This document shows positions 14,727 to 22,943 of a stretch of 64,000 nucleotides of DNA, piece by piece (the first letter of the stretch is position 1; the number at the start of each line of letters is the position of its first letter). The notes below the pieces were generated by a model. The model was not told the DNA's origin. It worked only from the letters and a program-made list of their open reading frames with translations, and ran no database searches. The translations under genes and the position numbers were made by a program. Source of the stretch: Enhydrobacter sp. (lineage in GTDB: Bacteria > Pseudomonadota > Alphaproteobacteria > Reyranellales > Reyranellaceae). Location of the stretch: the NCBI RefSeq assembly GCF_030246845.1, contig NZ_CP126889.1, forward strand, positions 62,001 to 126,000, read 5' to 3'.

Positions 14727-16037
14727 TCAACCGGCCGGCGTCCGGCGGGCCATCAGCTTGTCGATGCGGCGGCCGTCGAGATCGACGATCTCGAAGCGCC
14801 AGCCCTCGTGGTCGAAGGTCTCGCCGACCTCGGGCAGATGGCCGAGCCGCATGAGCGCGAAGCCCGCGATGGTATGGTAGCCGCCGTCCGGCTCGGGCAT
14901 CCGCAGCCCGAGCCGCTCGAAGGCGTCGTGCGCCGGCATCATGCCGTCGATCAGCAGCGCGCCGTCCGCGCGCTCGACGATGTCGGGCTCCTCGCCCTCC
15001 GCCTCCGGCAGCTCGCCCGCGATAGCGCCGAGAAGGTCGCTGCGCGTCACGATGCCCTCGAGGCTGCCGTACTCGTTCACGACCATGGCGAGCCGCATCG
15101 GCGCCTGCTTGAACAGCTCCAGCACCTGGAAGACCGGTGCGCCTTCGTGGACGACCGGCGGCGCACGCACGACGGCCAGCGGATCGACCGGCTTGCCGTC
15201 GAGCACCTGGTCGAGGAGATCCTTCTTCAGCACCATGCCGAGCGGCTCGTCGATGTCGCCGCGGCCGACCAGGAGCTGCTCGTGCGGACAGGCGCGGACG
15301 TCGCGCAGCATTTCTTCGCGGTCGTCGTCGGCGTCGATCCAGTCGATCTCGGGCCGGGGCGTCATGACGTCGCCGATGCGGCGCTGGCCGATATTGAGCG
15401 CGCGCACGACGACCTCGCGCTGCGCCTGCTCGAGGATGCCGGCTTCCTGGCTCGCGCGCACCAGCAGCTTCAGCTCCTCCGGCGAATGCAGCGTCCCCTC
15501 GCCGCCCGTGCCGGGCCGGAGCCCCGCGGCCTTGAGCACGAGATTGCCGAGCCCGTTCAGGGTTACGATCGCGGGCCTGAGCAGGAAGAGGAACAGCCCG
15601 AGCGGCCGCACGACCCAGAGCGCCGTGCCTTCGCTTCGCTGCAGGGCGAGGCTCTTGGGCGCCAGCTCGCCCAGCACGATGTGCAGCGCCGTGATGACGA
15701 CGAAGGCGATCGCGACGGCGATGGTGTGCGCGCCGGCGGCGGCCAGCGCGCCCGGCAGGCCCGCCAGCAGCGGCTCGATCAGGTGCGCCAGCGCCGGCTC
15801 GCCGATCCAGCCGAGCGCCAGCGAGGCGATAGTGATGCCGAGCTGGGTGGCGGCGAGATGGGCGTCGAGCCGGTCGAGCGCGCGGCCGAGCGCCGCGGCG
15901 TTCATCCGGCCCGCGGCGGCCAGCTCGGCGACGCGGCTGCGGCGCACCGCCACCAGGGCGAACTCGGCGGCGACGAAAAAGCCGTTGGCCAGCACCAGCG
16001 CGAGGACCGCAAGCAGTCCCAGGATGTCGGCCGGCAT
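14727..16037 (-). CDS. CNNM/CorC-HlyC family membrane protein
   Basis: 436 aa from ATG 16037 with GAGGAG upstream. Order of domains: DUF21 transmembrane region (about 1-190; LANGFFVAAEFALVAVRRSR, ATQLGITIASLALGWIGEPA, HIVLGELAPKSLALQ), a CBS pair (about 205-325; VMTPRPEIDWIDA, EPLGMVLKKDLL, VVNEYGSLEGIVTRSDLLGA), and a C-terminal CorC_HlyC domain ending FEIVDLDGRRIDKLMARR. Family members are linked to Mg2+/Co2+ export; the haemolysin name is historical. An IS5-type element is inserted 15 bp before the start codon, leaving the ribosome binding site but removing the native promoter. Confidence 0.9.
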   Translation of the reverse strand: MPADILGLLAVLALVLANGFFVAAEFALVAVRRSRVAELAAAGRMNAAALGRALDRLDAHLAATQLGITIASLALGWIGEPALAHLIEPLLAGLPGALAAAGAHTIAVAIAFVVITALHIVLGELAPKSLALQRSEGTALWVVRPLGLFLFLLRPAIVTLNGLGNLVLKAAGLRPGTGGEGTLHSPEELKLLVRASQEAGILEQAQREVVVRALNIGQRRIGDVMTPRPEIDWIDADDDREEMLRDVRACPHEQLLVGRGDIDEPLGMVLKKDLLDQVLDGKPVDPLAVVRAPPVVHEGAPVFQVLELFKQAPMRLAMVVNEYGSLEGIVTRSDLLGAIAGELPEAEGEEPDIVERADGALLIDGMMPAHDAFERLGLRMPEPDGGYHTIAGFALMRLGHLPEVGETFDHEGWRFEIVDLDGRRIDKLMARRTPAG

Positions 16038-16052
16038 GATCTTCTCCTCTAA

Positions 16053-16999
16053 GAGCCTATCCGGAAAGAACTTGAGTCGGAAGAATCTGTTGTGATTCAT
16101 TGTTCGGCACTCTGTGGTTTGAGACAGGTGCCAGATGTGGACGACAGAGCATCGTCGGGCTCATGAGCGCAAGGCGCTGCGCTACCCCAGCGATTTGACG
16201 GATGCGGAATGGGCACTGGTGGCGCCGCTGATTCCCCCCGCCCGCCGTGGCGGGCGGCCGCGCGACGTCAATATGCGGGAAGTGCTGAACGCCGTGTTCT
16301 ATCTGCTGTCGACCGGTTGCCAGTGGGACGCCTTGCCCAAAGACCTGCCGCCCAAGAGCACGGTGTACGACTATTTTGCGCTCTGGCGCTCGGATCGGAC
16401 TCTGCTGCGCCTGCATCAGGCCCTGTATGTCCAGGTGCGCGAGGCGGCGGGACGCAAGCCCGAGCCGACAGTAGCAATCCTCGACAGTCAGAGCGCCAAA
16501 GCGGCGCAAAAAGGGGGGCCTCGATCGATCCGCAAGGCTACGACGCGGGCAAGAAGGTGACCGGTCGCAAGCGACATATCGTCGTCGATACGCTCGGCCT
16601 GTTGCTGAACGTCGTCGTCCATCGCGCCAATGTGCAGGATCGCGACGGCGTCCGCCGGCTGCTGCGCAACGCAAGACGCCGCTTTCCCTCGATCCTCAAA
16701 CTCTTCGCTGATGCCGGTTATCAAGGGCCACGCGTCGCCCAAGTCGTTGCCGATATCGGCTCCTGGCAGATCGAAATCGTCAAGCGCACCGAGGCGCACA
16801 ACTTCAGCGTTCTGCCCAAGCGATGGATCGTCGAGCGAACCTTCGCCTGGATCTCTCGCAACCGCAGGCTCGCTCGTGACTTCGAACGCTACGCCTGCAC
16901 CGTCGTCGCCTTCATTCGCCTTGCCATGATCCGACTCATGCTCAGGCGCTTGACCAGGCCAATACATTGTTCCTGAATCACAACTTCTCGGATCGGCTC
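16053..16999 (+). mobile_element. IS5-family insertion sequence, 947 bp
   Basis: Terminal inverted repeats GAGCC(T/G)ATCCG at 16053 and 16999, flanked on both sides by TAA (16050-16052 and 17000-17002) as a likely 3-bp target duplication. Sub-terminal inverted copies TTGTGATTCA (16090-16099) and TGAATCACAA (16974-16983). The transposase is split into two frames joined by an A5G6 slippery run. It separates the CNNM gene from its upstream region. Confidence 0.88.
16135..16976 (+). CDS. IS5-family transposase (two frames, probable -1 frameshift)
   Basis: First frame 16135-16560: TDAEWALVAPLIPPARRGGR, REVLNAVFYLLSTGCQWDAL, and the first catalytic Asp in AILDSQS. The second frame to 16976 carries GYDAGKKVTGRKRHIVVDTL, the second Asp in LFADAGYQG and the Glu in VERTFAWISRNRRL. 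The switch is at AAAAAGGGGGG (16508-16518); a -1 slip joins SAKAAQKG to ASIDPQGYDAG, which restores the usual transposase. This is the programmed frameshift arrangement of the IS427 group, so the element may be active. Confidence 0.85.
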
Positions 17000-17024
17000 T
17001 AAGGTGACCTGTAGGACGAGCGAC

Positions 17025-17060
17025 CACAAAGATCCCTCGCTCACGCTCGGGATGACACAG
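17025..17060. repeat. TGTCATCCCGAGC repeat, half copy
   Basis: CAAAGATCCCTCGCTCACGCTCGGGATGACACAG, right half of the dispersed palindromic repeat, immediately downstream of the IS right flank and 45 bp before a full copy. Confidence 0.75.
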
Positions 17061-17104
17061 CATTGTTGTTCTGGACAAACCGTCGCGCGCAGCCAAAAGA
17101 AGCC

Positions 17105-17180
17105 GTGTCATCCCGAGCGTGAGCGAGGGATCTTTTGTGGGGTGTCGATCAAGGATCCCTCGCCACGCTCGGGATGACAC
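17105..17180. repeat. Full TGTCATCCCGAGC palindromic repeat
   Basis: GTGTCATCCCGAGCGTGAGCGAGGGATC, a GTCGATCAAG centre, then GGATCCCTCGCCACGCTCGGGATGACAC. Together with the half copy at 17025 it fills the 260-bp gap between the IS and the gene at 17263. Confidence 0.85.
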
Positions 17181-17262
17181 CATTTCCCGAAGCCCCAATG
17201 CGCGCGGGCTGCGATAAAATGCGCATGACGGAGCCTTCGGGCGGGCGTAGCGTTAGCCCACC

Positions 17263-17649
17263 ATGCCCAAGTCATCCTGGTCGGTCCTGGCTCAGGAGTC
17301 GAAGAGCCATCATCTGGTCGTCGTGCAGGTGCCGGCCGGAGTGGCCGAAGATCCGCTGGCGCTGGTCGGGCGCCTGATCGAGGAGCTCGCGCCGGTCGGG
17401 ATCTACGCCCTGACGGCGCAGAAAGAGACGGCTTCGACCACGGTGTTCTGCGCCTTCGGTCTCGCGACCGACGCCGACCAGATGATCGACGTGCTGAATG
17501 CGCAGGAGGACAACCTGCATCTCGGCTGGGCGAGCGAGCACCACTGCGTCATCGACAAGTCGATCGCCGAGGCGATCGCGGGCCTCGTGCCGATCGTCAT
17601 CCGGCCGCCGGGCGATCCCGCCGCCGACCCCGCCCTCTCCTCCGACTGA
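17263..17649 (+). CDS. Hypothetical protein, 128 aa
   Basis: Soluble protein with strand/helix alternation: SHHLVVVQVPAGVAEDPLAL, GIYALTAQKETASTTVFCAF, VLNAQEDNLHLGWASEHHCV and a Pro/Asp-rich tail. It has a conserved-looking HHC and two Cys residues but no recognised motif. Followed 22 bp later by the terminator of small-RNA candidate C on the other strand, which could also end this transcript. Confidence 0.65.
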   Translation: MPKSSWSVLAQESKSHHLVVVQVPAGVAEDPLALVGRLIEELAPVGIYALTAQKETASTTVFCAFGLATDADQMIDVLNAQEDNLHLGWASEHHCVIDKSIAEAIAGLVPIVIRPPGDPAADPALSSD

Positions 17650-17671
17650 CCGCACGCGACGGCGGAGCGAC

Positions 17672-17820
17672 AAAAAGACCCCGCCGGGTTTGACGCCGGC
17701 GGGGCGATGTCTCTTGCGAAAGGGGAGAACTCACGATTGAAAGCTACGACCGCGGCAAGCGTATCCGACCGATTGCCGCAGCATCATCATGCGCCTGCCT
17801 GCACCGCCGCGCCAGTGGCC
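17672..17820 (-). ncRNA. Candidate small RNA C
   Basis: Minus strand: variant box CGGCCACTGG (17820-17811), a block CTTTCAATCGTGAGTTCTCC, then GAGACATCGCCCCGCCG, the hairpin partner CGGCGGGG and TTTTT at 17676-17672; 149 nt. The last 60 nt match unit E (46758) closely. The unpaired AGTTCTCCCC just before the terminator is complementary to a GGGGAG-type Shine-Dalgarno sequence. A short reading frame (MMMLRQSVGYACRGRSFQS) runs through it and may or may not be translated. Confidence 0.55.
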
Positions 17821-17899
17821 GCGCGGCCCCGGCCGCGGGCAAATCCGTGACCTTTCGCGGCAGGGACAGGACGGCGCCGAGGATGGGGAGAACGGACAG

Positions 17900-18331
17900 G
17901 TGGTGGCCGAAGGGATCGCGCTGGGCGCGACCGGAATGTTCGCGGGACTCGCGCTGCAGGTGTCGCTGGCCGAGCAGCCGGCGCGGCTCGCGCTGCTCGC
18001 GCGGGCGCGGCTGCAGCACTGGCAGGCCTCGGCCGGCCGCGCGCAGACGCTCGCCCTGCCCTTCGCCCTCGCGGGCTGCGCCGGCGGGCTCGCCGCCTGG
18101 GCGCAGTCGGGCGGGCCGCTGTGGCTGGCCGGCGCGCTGCTGGTCGGCGCGACGGTTCCCGTCTCCCTTCTGATGATCGCGCCCACCGCCCGACGACTCC
18201 GCGCGCTCGATCCCCGCGAGGCGGGCCCGACCAGCAACGCCCTGATCGCGCGCTGGGGCCGCCGTCACGCCGCCCGCACCGCGCTGGCCGTCGGCGCCGA
18301 GGCGCTGCTCGCGCTGGCGACCTTCGCGTAG
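17900..18331 (+). CDS. DUF1772-like membrane protein
   Basis: 143 aa from GTG 17900 (GGGGAG 10 nt upstream; GTG 17903 also possible). Four hydrophobic segments with the DUF1772/anthrone-oxygenase-like pattern: ATGMFAGLALQVSLAEQPAR, AQTLALPFALAGCAGGLAAW, LWLAGALLVGATVPVSLLMI, and a final LAVGAEALLALATFA. The motif IAPTARRLRALDPREAG between helices 3 and 4 fits the family. Catalytic role not established for most members. Confidence 0.7.
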   Translation: MVAEGIALGATGMFAGLALQVSLAEQPARLALLARARLQHWQASAGRAQTLALPFALAGCAGGLAAWAQSGGPLWLAGALLVGATVPVSLLMIAPTARRLRALDPREAGPTSNALIARWGRRHAARTALAVGAEALLALATFA

Positions 18332-18481
18332 TGGCGCGGAGCGAACAGCGAGCCTCAAAGAAACCGGTGCAACCACGCGGCGAAGGCGGCGATGGCAACG
18401 AGCACCGGTCCGTTGCCCATCCTTCGAGACGCGCTTCGCGCTCCTCGGGACGAAGTGATCCAGGTCGACCGGAATGCGGCT

Positions 18482-19111
18482 CTACCGCGCCGCCTCGATC
18501 GCGCTCAGCAGCTCGGCGGTGGTGAGGGTGCGGCAGTAGCCCTTGAAGGCAGCGAGCGCGTTGTCGTGGCGCGCCTGGCTGTGGGTCGCGCAGGCGTCGG
18601 CGATGCACACCGGATAGAAGCCGCGGTCGGCCGCGTCGCGCACGGTGAGGTCGACGCACTGGTCGGTCAGGAAGCCGGTGACGACCAGCGTGTCGATGCC
18701 GATGTTGCGCAGCAGGTACTCGATGCTGGTCGAGTTGAAGACGCCGGACGAGGTCTTGGGCAGCACGATCTCGTCCGCGCCGGGCGCGACCGCGTCCAGC
18801 ACCTTCGCCTCCCACGAGCCCCTGGCGACGAAGAAATCGCAGATCTTGTAGTCGAGGCTCCTGTCACGACCGTCCTGCGTCAGGTTCTCGATCACCGTGT
18901 ACATGACCTCGCCGCCGGCGCCACGAAAGGCCTCGATCAGGCGGCGCAGGTTCGGCAGCACGACCTCGCGCACCTGTTGGTCGAAGTACGGCAGCCTGCG
19001 CGCGATCTCCGGATTCCAGGTGTAGTTCTGCACGTCCACCAGCAAAAGGCAGGTACGGCCGGCCTCGAACGGCCGGATGCGGGTGAACGGACCCTGTTCG
19101 CTCTGGCGCAT
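18482..19111 (-). CDS. Cysteine hydrolase (isochorismatase family)
   Basis: 209 aa. The catalytic triad is visible: Asp in CLLLVDVQNYT, Lys in IVLPKTSSGVFNST, Cys in VVTGFLTDQCVDLTVRDA. The C-terminus SQARHDNALAAFKGYCRT is also typical. Family members hydrolyse ureides, amides or isochorismate; the substrate is unknown. It starts 21 bp after the stop of the glutamine-synthetase-like gene on the same strand, so the two likely form an operon acting in one nitrogen pathway (amide release plus gamma-glutamylation), which is inference. Confidence 0.85.
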   Translation of the reverse strand: MRQSEQGPFTRIRPFEAGRTCLLLVDVQNYTWNPEIARRLPYFDQQVREVVLPNLRRLIEAFRGAGGEVMYTVIENLTQDGRDRSLDYKICDFFVARGSWEAKVLDAVAPGADEIVLPKTSSGVFNSTSIEYLLRNIGIDTLVVTGFLTDQCVDLTVRDAADRGFYPVCIADACATHSQARHDNALAAFKGYCRTLTTAELLSAIEAAR

Positions 19112-19132
19112 GCCGACCGCTCTCTGTCCGTG

Positions 19133-20485
19133 TCAGAACTTGTAGAAATGCTGCGCGAGCTCGAAGGCCTGGTCCTGGGCGGCGAAGGCCTTCGCCTCGG
19201 AGCGCTTCACGGCGAGGAAGGTGCGGCCCAGCAGATCGCCCAGCGCCCCCATCAGCACCGCGTCGTGCTCGAGCGCCTCGAGGGCGGCGGCGAGACTCTC
19301 CGGCAGGCGGCGGATGCCGAGAGCGGTGCGCTCGCCCTCGCCCAGCGCGCCGGGATCGACGGTCACGGGCTTGCCCGGATCGAGCCCCTTCTCCACGCCG
19401 TCGAGTCCGGCCGCGATCAGGGCGCCGAGCGCGAGATAGGGATTGTTGCTGTTGTCGGACGGCTTCAGCTCCATGTTGAGCGACGGCGTCGCCTCGTCCC
19501 ACAGGCCCGAGGCGATGCGCACGGCGGCCTCGCGGTTGTCGAAGCCCCAGCAGGTGAAGGCCGAGCTCCACATATGCGGCTTGAGCCGCCGGTAGGAGTT
19601 GCAGCTCGCGGCGGTGAGCGCCACCAGCCCCGGCAGATGCGCCAGCACACCCGCGATCCAGCGGCGCCCGAAGTCGCTCAGCTCGTTCGGCTTGCCCTCG
19701 GCCGCCATGAGGTTGCGCGCCCCGTCCGCATCCCAGGCGCTGAGATGGATGTGGCAGCCGTTGCCGGCCTGGTCGACGAACGGCTTGGGCGCGAGCGAGG
19801 CGACGAAGCCGTGCTTGCGCGCGACGGCGCGCACCGTGTCGCGATAACGGACGTGGTTGTCGGCGGCGCGCAGGGCGTCGGCGTGGCGGATGCTGAGCTC
19901 CTGCTGGCCGTGGCCGAGCTCGGGATAGAACTGCTCGACCGGCATCCCCTGCGCCTCGAGCGCGGCGACGATGTCGTCGATCACCGCGACCGAGGTCTCC
20001 CAGCCGACGGTGCTGAAGCAGAGGCTGCGGTCGGCGGGCGCGAACGAGCCGTCCTCCCGGGCGACGGCCAGCGTCCATTCCGGCTCGAAGGCCGCCTGGA
20101 TGGAGACGCCCGCCTCGCGCGCCCGCCCGATCATGCGCTGCAGGAAGGTGCGGGCGCAGGCGTCCCAGGGCTTGCGGCCCAGCGTCACCATGTCGGCCAT
20201 CATGCCGGCGCTGCTGGGCGCATAGGGCAGCGGCGCGTAGCTCCCGGGATCGGGCACGAGGCGGATCTCGCCCACCGGCCCCAGCCCCTCGACCGGCTGG
20301 AGCTGGTCGAGCATGTTCATCGCCGGCATCGCCACCGTGAGGCCGATGCCGCCCTGCATGCGCTCGACCAGCTTGTCGACATGCACCGCCTTGCCGCGGA
20401 TGATGCCGCCCGGATCGCAATAGAGGAACCGCACGAAGCGCACGCCGTCATGGCGGACCTTGCGTTCGAAGGCGTTGAGATCCAT
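19133..20485 (-). CDS. Glutamine-synthetase-like gamma-glutamyl ligase
   Basis: 450 aa. GS-type features: FEPEWTLA (metal-site Glu region), PELGHGQQELSIRHADALRA, GNGCHIHLSAWDADG, the Arg motif FDNREAAVRIASG and ELKPSDNSNNPYLALGALIA. The N-terminus (RFVRFLYCDPGGIIRGKAVH) resembles the GlnT/PuuA-like group, which ligates glutamate to amines, rather than housekeeping GlnA; no adenylylation-site tyrosine motif is evident. First gene of a two-gene unit with the cysteine hydrolase. Three 14-bp direct repeats lie 58-99 bp upstream of the start. Confidence 0.85.
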   Translation of the reverse strand: MDLNAFERKVRHDGVRFVRFLYCDPGGIIRGKAVHVDKLVERMQGGIGLTVAMPAMNMLDQLQPVEGLGPVGEIRLVPDPGSYAPLPYAPSSAGMMADMVTLGRKPWDACARTFLQRMIGRAREAGVSIQAAFEPEWTLAVAREDGSFAPADRSLCFSTVGWETSVAVIDDIVAALEAQGMPVEQFYPELGHGQQELSIRHADALRAADNHVRYRDTVRAVARKHGFVASLAPKPFVDQAGNGCHIHLSAWDADGARNLMAAEGKPNELSDFGRRWIAGVLAHLPGLVALTAASCNSYRRLKPHMWSSAFTCWGFDNREAAVRIASGLWDEATPSLNMELKPSDNSNNPYLALGALIAAGLDGVEKGLDPGKPVTVDPGALGEGERTALGIRRLPESLAAALEALEHDAVLMGALGDLLGRTFLAVKRSEAKAFAAQDQAFELAQHFYKF

Positions 20486-20542
20486 CGGCCGGCCTTTCGC
20501 GGATGCGCTCGGGGGTTGCAGCGATACCGCGCGGCGCCTGCA

Positions 20543-20584
20543 TTTTCAAACCGGCGTTTTCAAACCGGCGTTTTCAAATCGGCG
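20543..20584. promoter_or_regulatory. Three tandem 14-bp repeats upstream of the GS-like operon
   Basis: TTTTCAAACCGGCG occurs at 20543, 20557 and 20571 (the last with one change). On the minus strand this reads CGCCGGTTTGAAAA three times, upstream of the GS-like start at 20485. Head-to-tail repeats of this length could be a regulator array; they also lie just beyond the end of the proline-rich gene at 20603. Confidence 0.5.
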
Positions 20585-20602
20585 ATGGACCGAGGCGAAG
20601 CG

Positions 20603-20926
20603 TCAGCAGGGCGGCAGCGCCGGCTGGCCGGCGATGGTACCGGGATAGCTGCGGCACGCGCCGGGCGACGGCGGCAGCGGCGGCTGGCGAAACGGCGCCT
20701 GCGACGGGCCGGCGGACGGCGGCGGATCGACCGGCGCGGGCTTGGGCGCGGACGCCGCGGGCGGCTGCATCCCGGGCACCGTCACAGGTGAAGGAATGGT
20801 CACCGGCGACGGGACATAGGGGCCGGACGCGGGTCGTCCAGTCTGCGCCCAGGCCTCTGGCCACGGCGCCGCCCACGCCAGCGCAAGGCAGGCGCCGGCC
20901 GACACGAACGCGCGACGCATCGTCAT
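20603..20926 (-). CDS. Small secreted proline-rich protein
   Basis: 107 aa from ATG 20926 with GAGGG upstream. Signal peptide MTMRRAFVSAGACLALAWAA with cleavage near AWA-QTG. The mature protein is rich in Pro (TIPSPVTVPGMQPPAASAPK) and ends with two Cys (GACRSYPGTIAGQPALPPC). No known domain. Perhaps an envelope peptide; function unknown. Confidence 0.6.
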   Translation of the reverse strand: MTMRRAFVSAGACLALAWAAPWPEAWAQTGRPASGPYVPSPVTIPSPVTVPGMQPPAASAPKPAPVDPPPSAGPSQAPFRQPPLPPSPGACRSYPGTIAGQPALPPC

Positions 20927-21098
20927 TGCCCTCGCTTTCCGAGCCGGCAGCATGCCCGGACACTGGCCCCGCCGGCGACGCTTTCCATGTGGCTCGACAC
21001 GGCGTCGCTTTCCAGGGGCGCCAAATCCGATCATCGTCGATCCCGGGCCGCGCGCCGTCGGGCCGGTGCCGGCCCGGACCGATCGGGGGAGCCGCTCC

Positions 21099-22100
21099 AT
21101 GTCCAGATTGCTGTTCAAGGATTTCCGCGGGTGGCGGAACGGCAGGGACTTTCCCGACGTGACTCTCACACGGGTATCCTTGGACTCGGCTCCGGAGAAG
21201 GCGCTGGCCTTCGTGTTCTTCGGTCACGTGAACCTCGATTTCGACGGCTCTCCGACCGCCTACGGTCCGCTCCGCCTCAATCCCGACGACACGCTGGGAA
21301 ACGCCGGCAACGCCGCGCAGGGCTGGTTCGGCGTCGCGAGCGCCGCCCCCGGCCATCCCTTCGTCGTGCGCAAGCTGGTCGAGATCGACCAGACCGCGCC
21401 CGGACTTCATCCCAACGGCGACACGAAGCTGGCGGCCGAATTTCCCGTGGTGCAGCAGGCGAAGTTCGGCGATCCGAGGCCCGGCTTCTACGTCTCGACC
21501 ACGCCGCGAAATCTCGCGCACAGGCTGGGCGCGATCACCGCTTTTCGCCAGAACTCCTTCGTCGATGCCTCGAAAGTCGCGTTCGGCGCGCTCGACCGGT
21601 TCCTGCGCAGCGAGCACGACGTTCAACTGGGCGATTTCGGGCTGGCGGTCCGTCACGATCAGAACCGACAGTGCGGCTTCTGCTTCGTCGACGTCGGAGG
21701 CTGGAAACATGCGCTCGGCGAGTGCTCGCACCGCGTCGGTCTCGACCTCGGCGTCCGCAAGTTCGGTCCGGGGCGGTGGGACAACAACTTTCCGGTGAGC
21801 TTCATCGTCTTTCCGCGAACGGCGATCTCGACTTCCTTCGATGCGGTGTGGGGCGACGAGCGGATCGAGGCCAGCCTGAAGGCCGTCCTGCGCGGGCTGG
21901 CCGAAGCGGAGAACGCACACGATCTGCCGCTGCTGATGGCGACCAACGAACGGAGCCCGGCGGGCGTCGCCAAAGGCAAGGCGGGCCTCGACGCCTTCCT
22001 GAGGGCCAAGGGCGCTCACGTAGGCAGCGTGGCGACGATCAATCTCGGCCTCGCGACCTTCGGCTTCCTGAAGCCTGGAGCACGCCCTCTGATCATATGA
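21099..22100 (+). CDS. Hypothetical protein with GH75 chitosanase-like core (tentative)
   Basis: 333 aa from ATG 21099 with GGGGGAG upstream; no signal peptide. The segment RPGFYVSTTPRNLAHRLGAI, QLGDFGLAVRHDQNRQCGFC, FVDVGGWKHALGECSHRVGL and FPVSFIVFPRTA recalls the order seen in GH75-like proteins (YVSTT...LGD...V.DVG...GE.S...VFPG). This is recognition by pattern only. An extra C-terminal region (about 265-333) has no match that I can name. If correct, it would act on polysaccharide or be an inactive relative; lack of a signal peptide argues for caution. Confidence 0.6.
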   Translation: MSRLLFKDFRGWRNGRDFPDVTLTRVSLDSAPEKALAFVFFGHVNLDFDGSPTAYGPLRLNPDDTLGNAGNAAQGWFGVASAAPGHPFVVRKLVEIDQTAPGLHPNGDTKLAAEFPVVQQAKFGDPRPGFYVSTTPRNLAHRLGAITAFRQNSFVDASKVAFGALDRFLRSEHDVQLGDFGLAVRHDQNRQCGFCFVDVGGWKHALGECSHRVGLDLGVRKFGPGRWDNNFPVSFIVFPRTAISTSFDAVWGDERIEASLKAVLRGLAEAENAHDLPLLMATNERSPAGVAKGKAGLDAFLRAKGAHVGSVATINLGLATFGFLKPGARPLII

Positions 22101-22150
22101 CGGCGGTTCGCCATCGTCGCGCAGCCGGTCGGGCCGGCGCGACGCCCGAC

Positions 22151-22303
22151 AAAAAAGCCCGCCGGGCATGAGCTCGGCGGGCAGGTCGATCGCTCGTCAC
22201 GATCGAAGGGAAATATGATGAAGCGGCGCGACGGCCTGTACATCCGAGGACCGCCGCACCAAGGCCAGCATGACCGGGCGCTCCGATCCGCACCAGTGAC
22301 CGG
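22151..22303 (-). ncRNA. Candidate small RNA D
   Basis: Minus strand: box CCGGTCACTGG (22303-22293), block GTCCTCGGATGTACAGGC shared with unit F, block TTCGATCGTGACGAGC, then hairpin GCCCGCCGAGC/GCCCGGCGGGC and TTTTTT at 22156-22151; 153 nt. A 25-codon reading frame from ATG (MLALVRRSSDVQAVAPLHHI) ends at the TGA of the CGATCGTGA block. The unit is opposite and convergent to the gene ending at 22100. Confidence 0.5.
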
Positions 22304-22395
22304 ACGGTGTTTTCGCCGGCGCAAAAGGGGGATCGCCCGATATTGGCAAGGCGCTCGCGATGGCGGACCATGCACATTCCTTGGGGGAGATCGAC

Positions 22396-22815
22396 ATGAA
22401 GCTTCGATATCTCGCGCTCGCCGTGGCGCCGCTCGTTGCGTCCGCGGCGCCCGCGCCGGCGCAGTCCACGAGCGCGTTCGACGGACAATGGTCGGTCACG
22501 CAGGAATGTCCCGCCTCCGGCACCGCGCGCGGCTACACCATTCACTATCCCATGACCGTGACCAGAGGCGTCGCCCGCGCCCAGCACGGCAGCGAGGGCA
22601 AGCCGGGCTCGTGGACGGTGAGTGGCCCCATCGCCGCCGACGGCAGCGCGACCTTCTCGGTGCGCGGCCTCACCGGCGCCGCCGATCTCACGCCGCGCAA
22701 TCTGGTGGAGGGCAGCCCGTTCTCCTATTCCTTCCCGGCGCACTTCGAGGCGCGGCGCGGCATCGGCAAGCGCACCATGCAACGCCCCTGCACCTTCACC
22801 TTCGAGCGGATCTGA
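22396..22815 (+). CDS. Secreted hypothetical protein, 139 aa
   Basis: ATG 22396 with GGGGGAG upstream. Signal peptide MKLRYLALAVAPLVASAAPA, cleavage near PAQ-STS. The mature part is a small beta-rich domain: AFDGQWSVTQECPASGTARG, PGSWTVSGPIAADGSATFSV, GKRTMQRPCTFTFERI. Two Cys could form a disulfide. The pattern (FDGxW...G...I...G.G.G...C.G.F.A.R) resembles small periplasmic proteins of rhizobia with no known role. Confidence 0.7.
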   Translation: MKLRYLALAVAPLVASAAPAPAQSTSAFDGQWSVTQECPASGTARGYTIHYPMTVTRGVARAQHGSEGKPGSWTVSGPIAADGSATFSVRGLTGAADLTPRNLVEGSPFSYSFPAHFEARRGIGKRTMQRPCTFTFERI

Positions 22816-22943
22816 AGCTTTCTTCTTCCGCTTCGTCTCCGCTTCGCTCGGCACGACACTGCCGTACGCGAAGCGGGCAGGGCAGCGCCGAGAGCGATCC
22901 TGGAACCCGATCCTGCCGGTCGCTTGGCAATTCGGGGCTCGGG

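Noticed and set aside
20543-20584. CRISPR-like or origin iterons
   Set aside because: Only three 14-bp units with no spacers and no replication or cas genes nearby; kept as a possible regulatory array.
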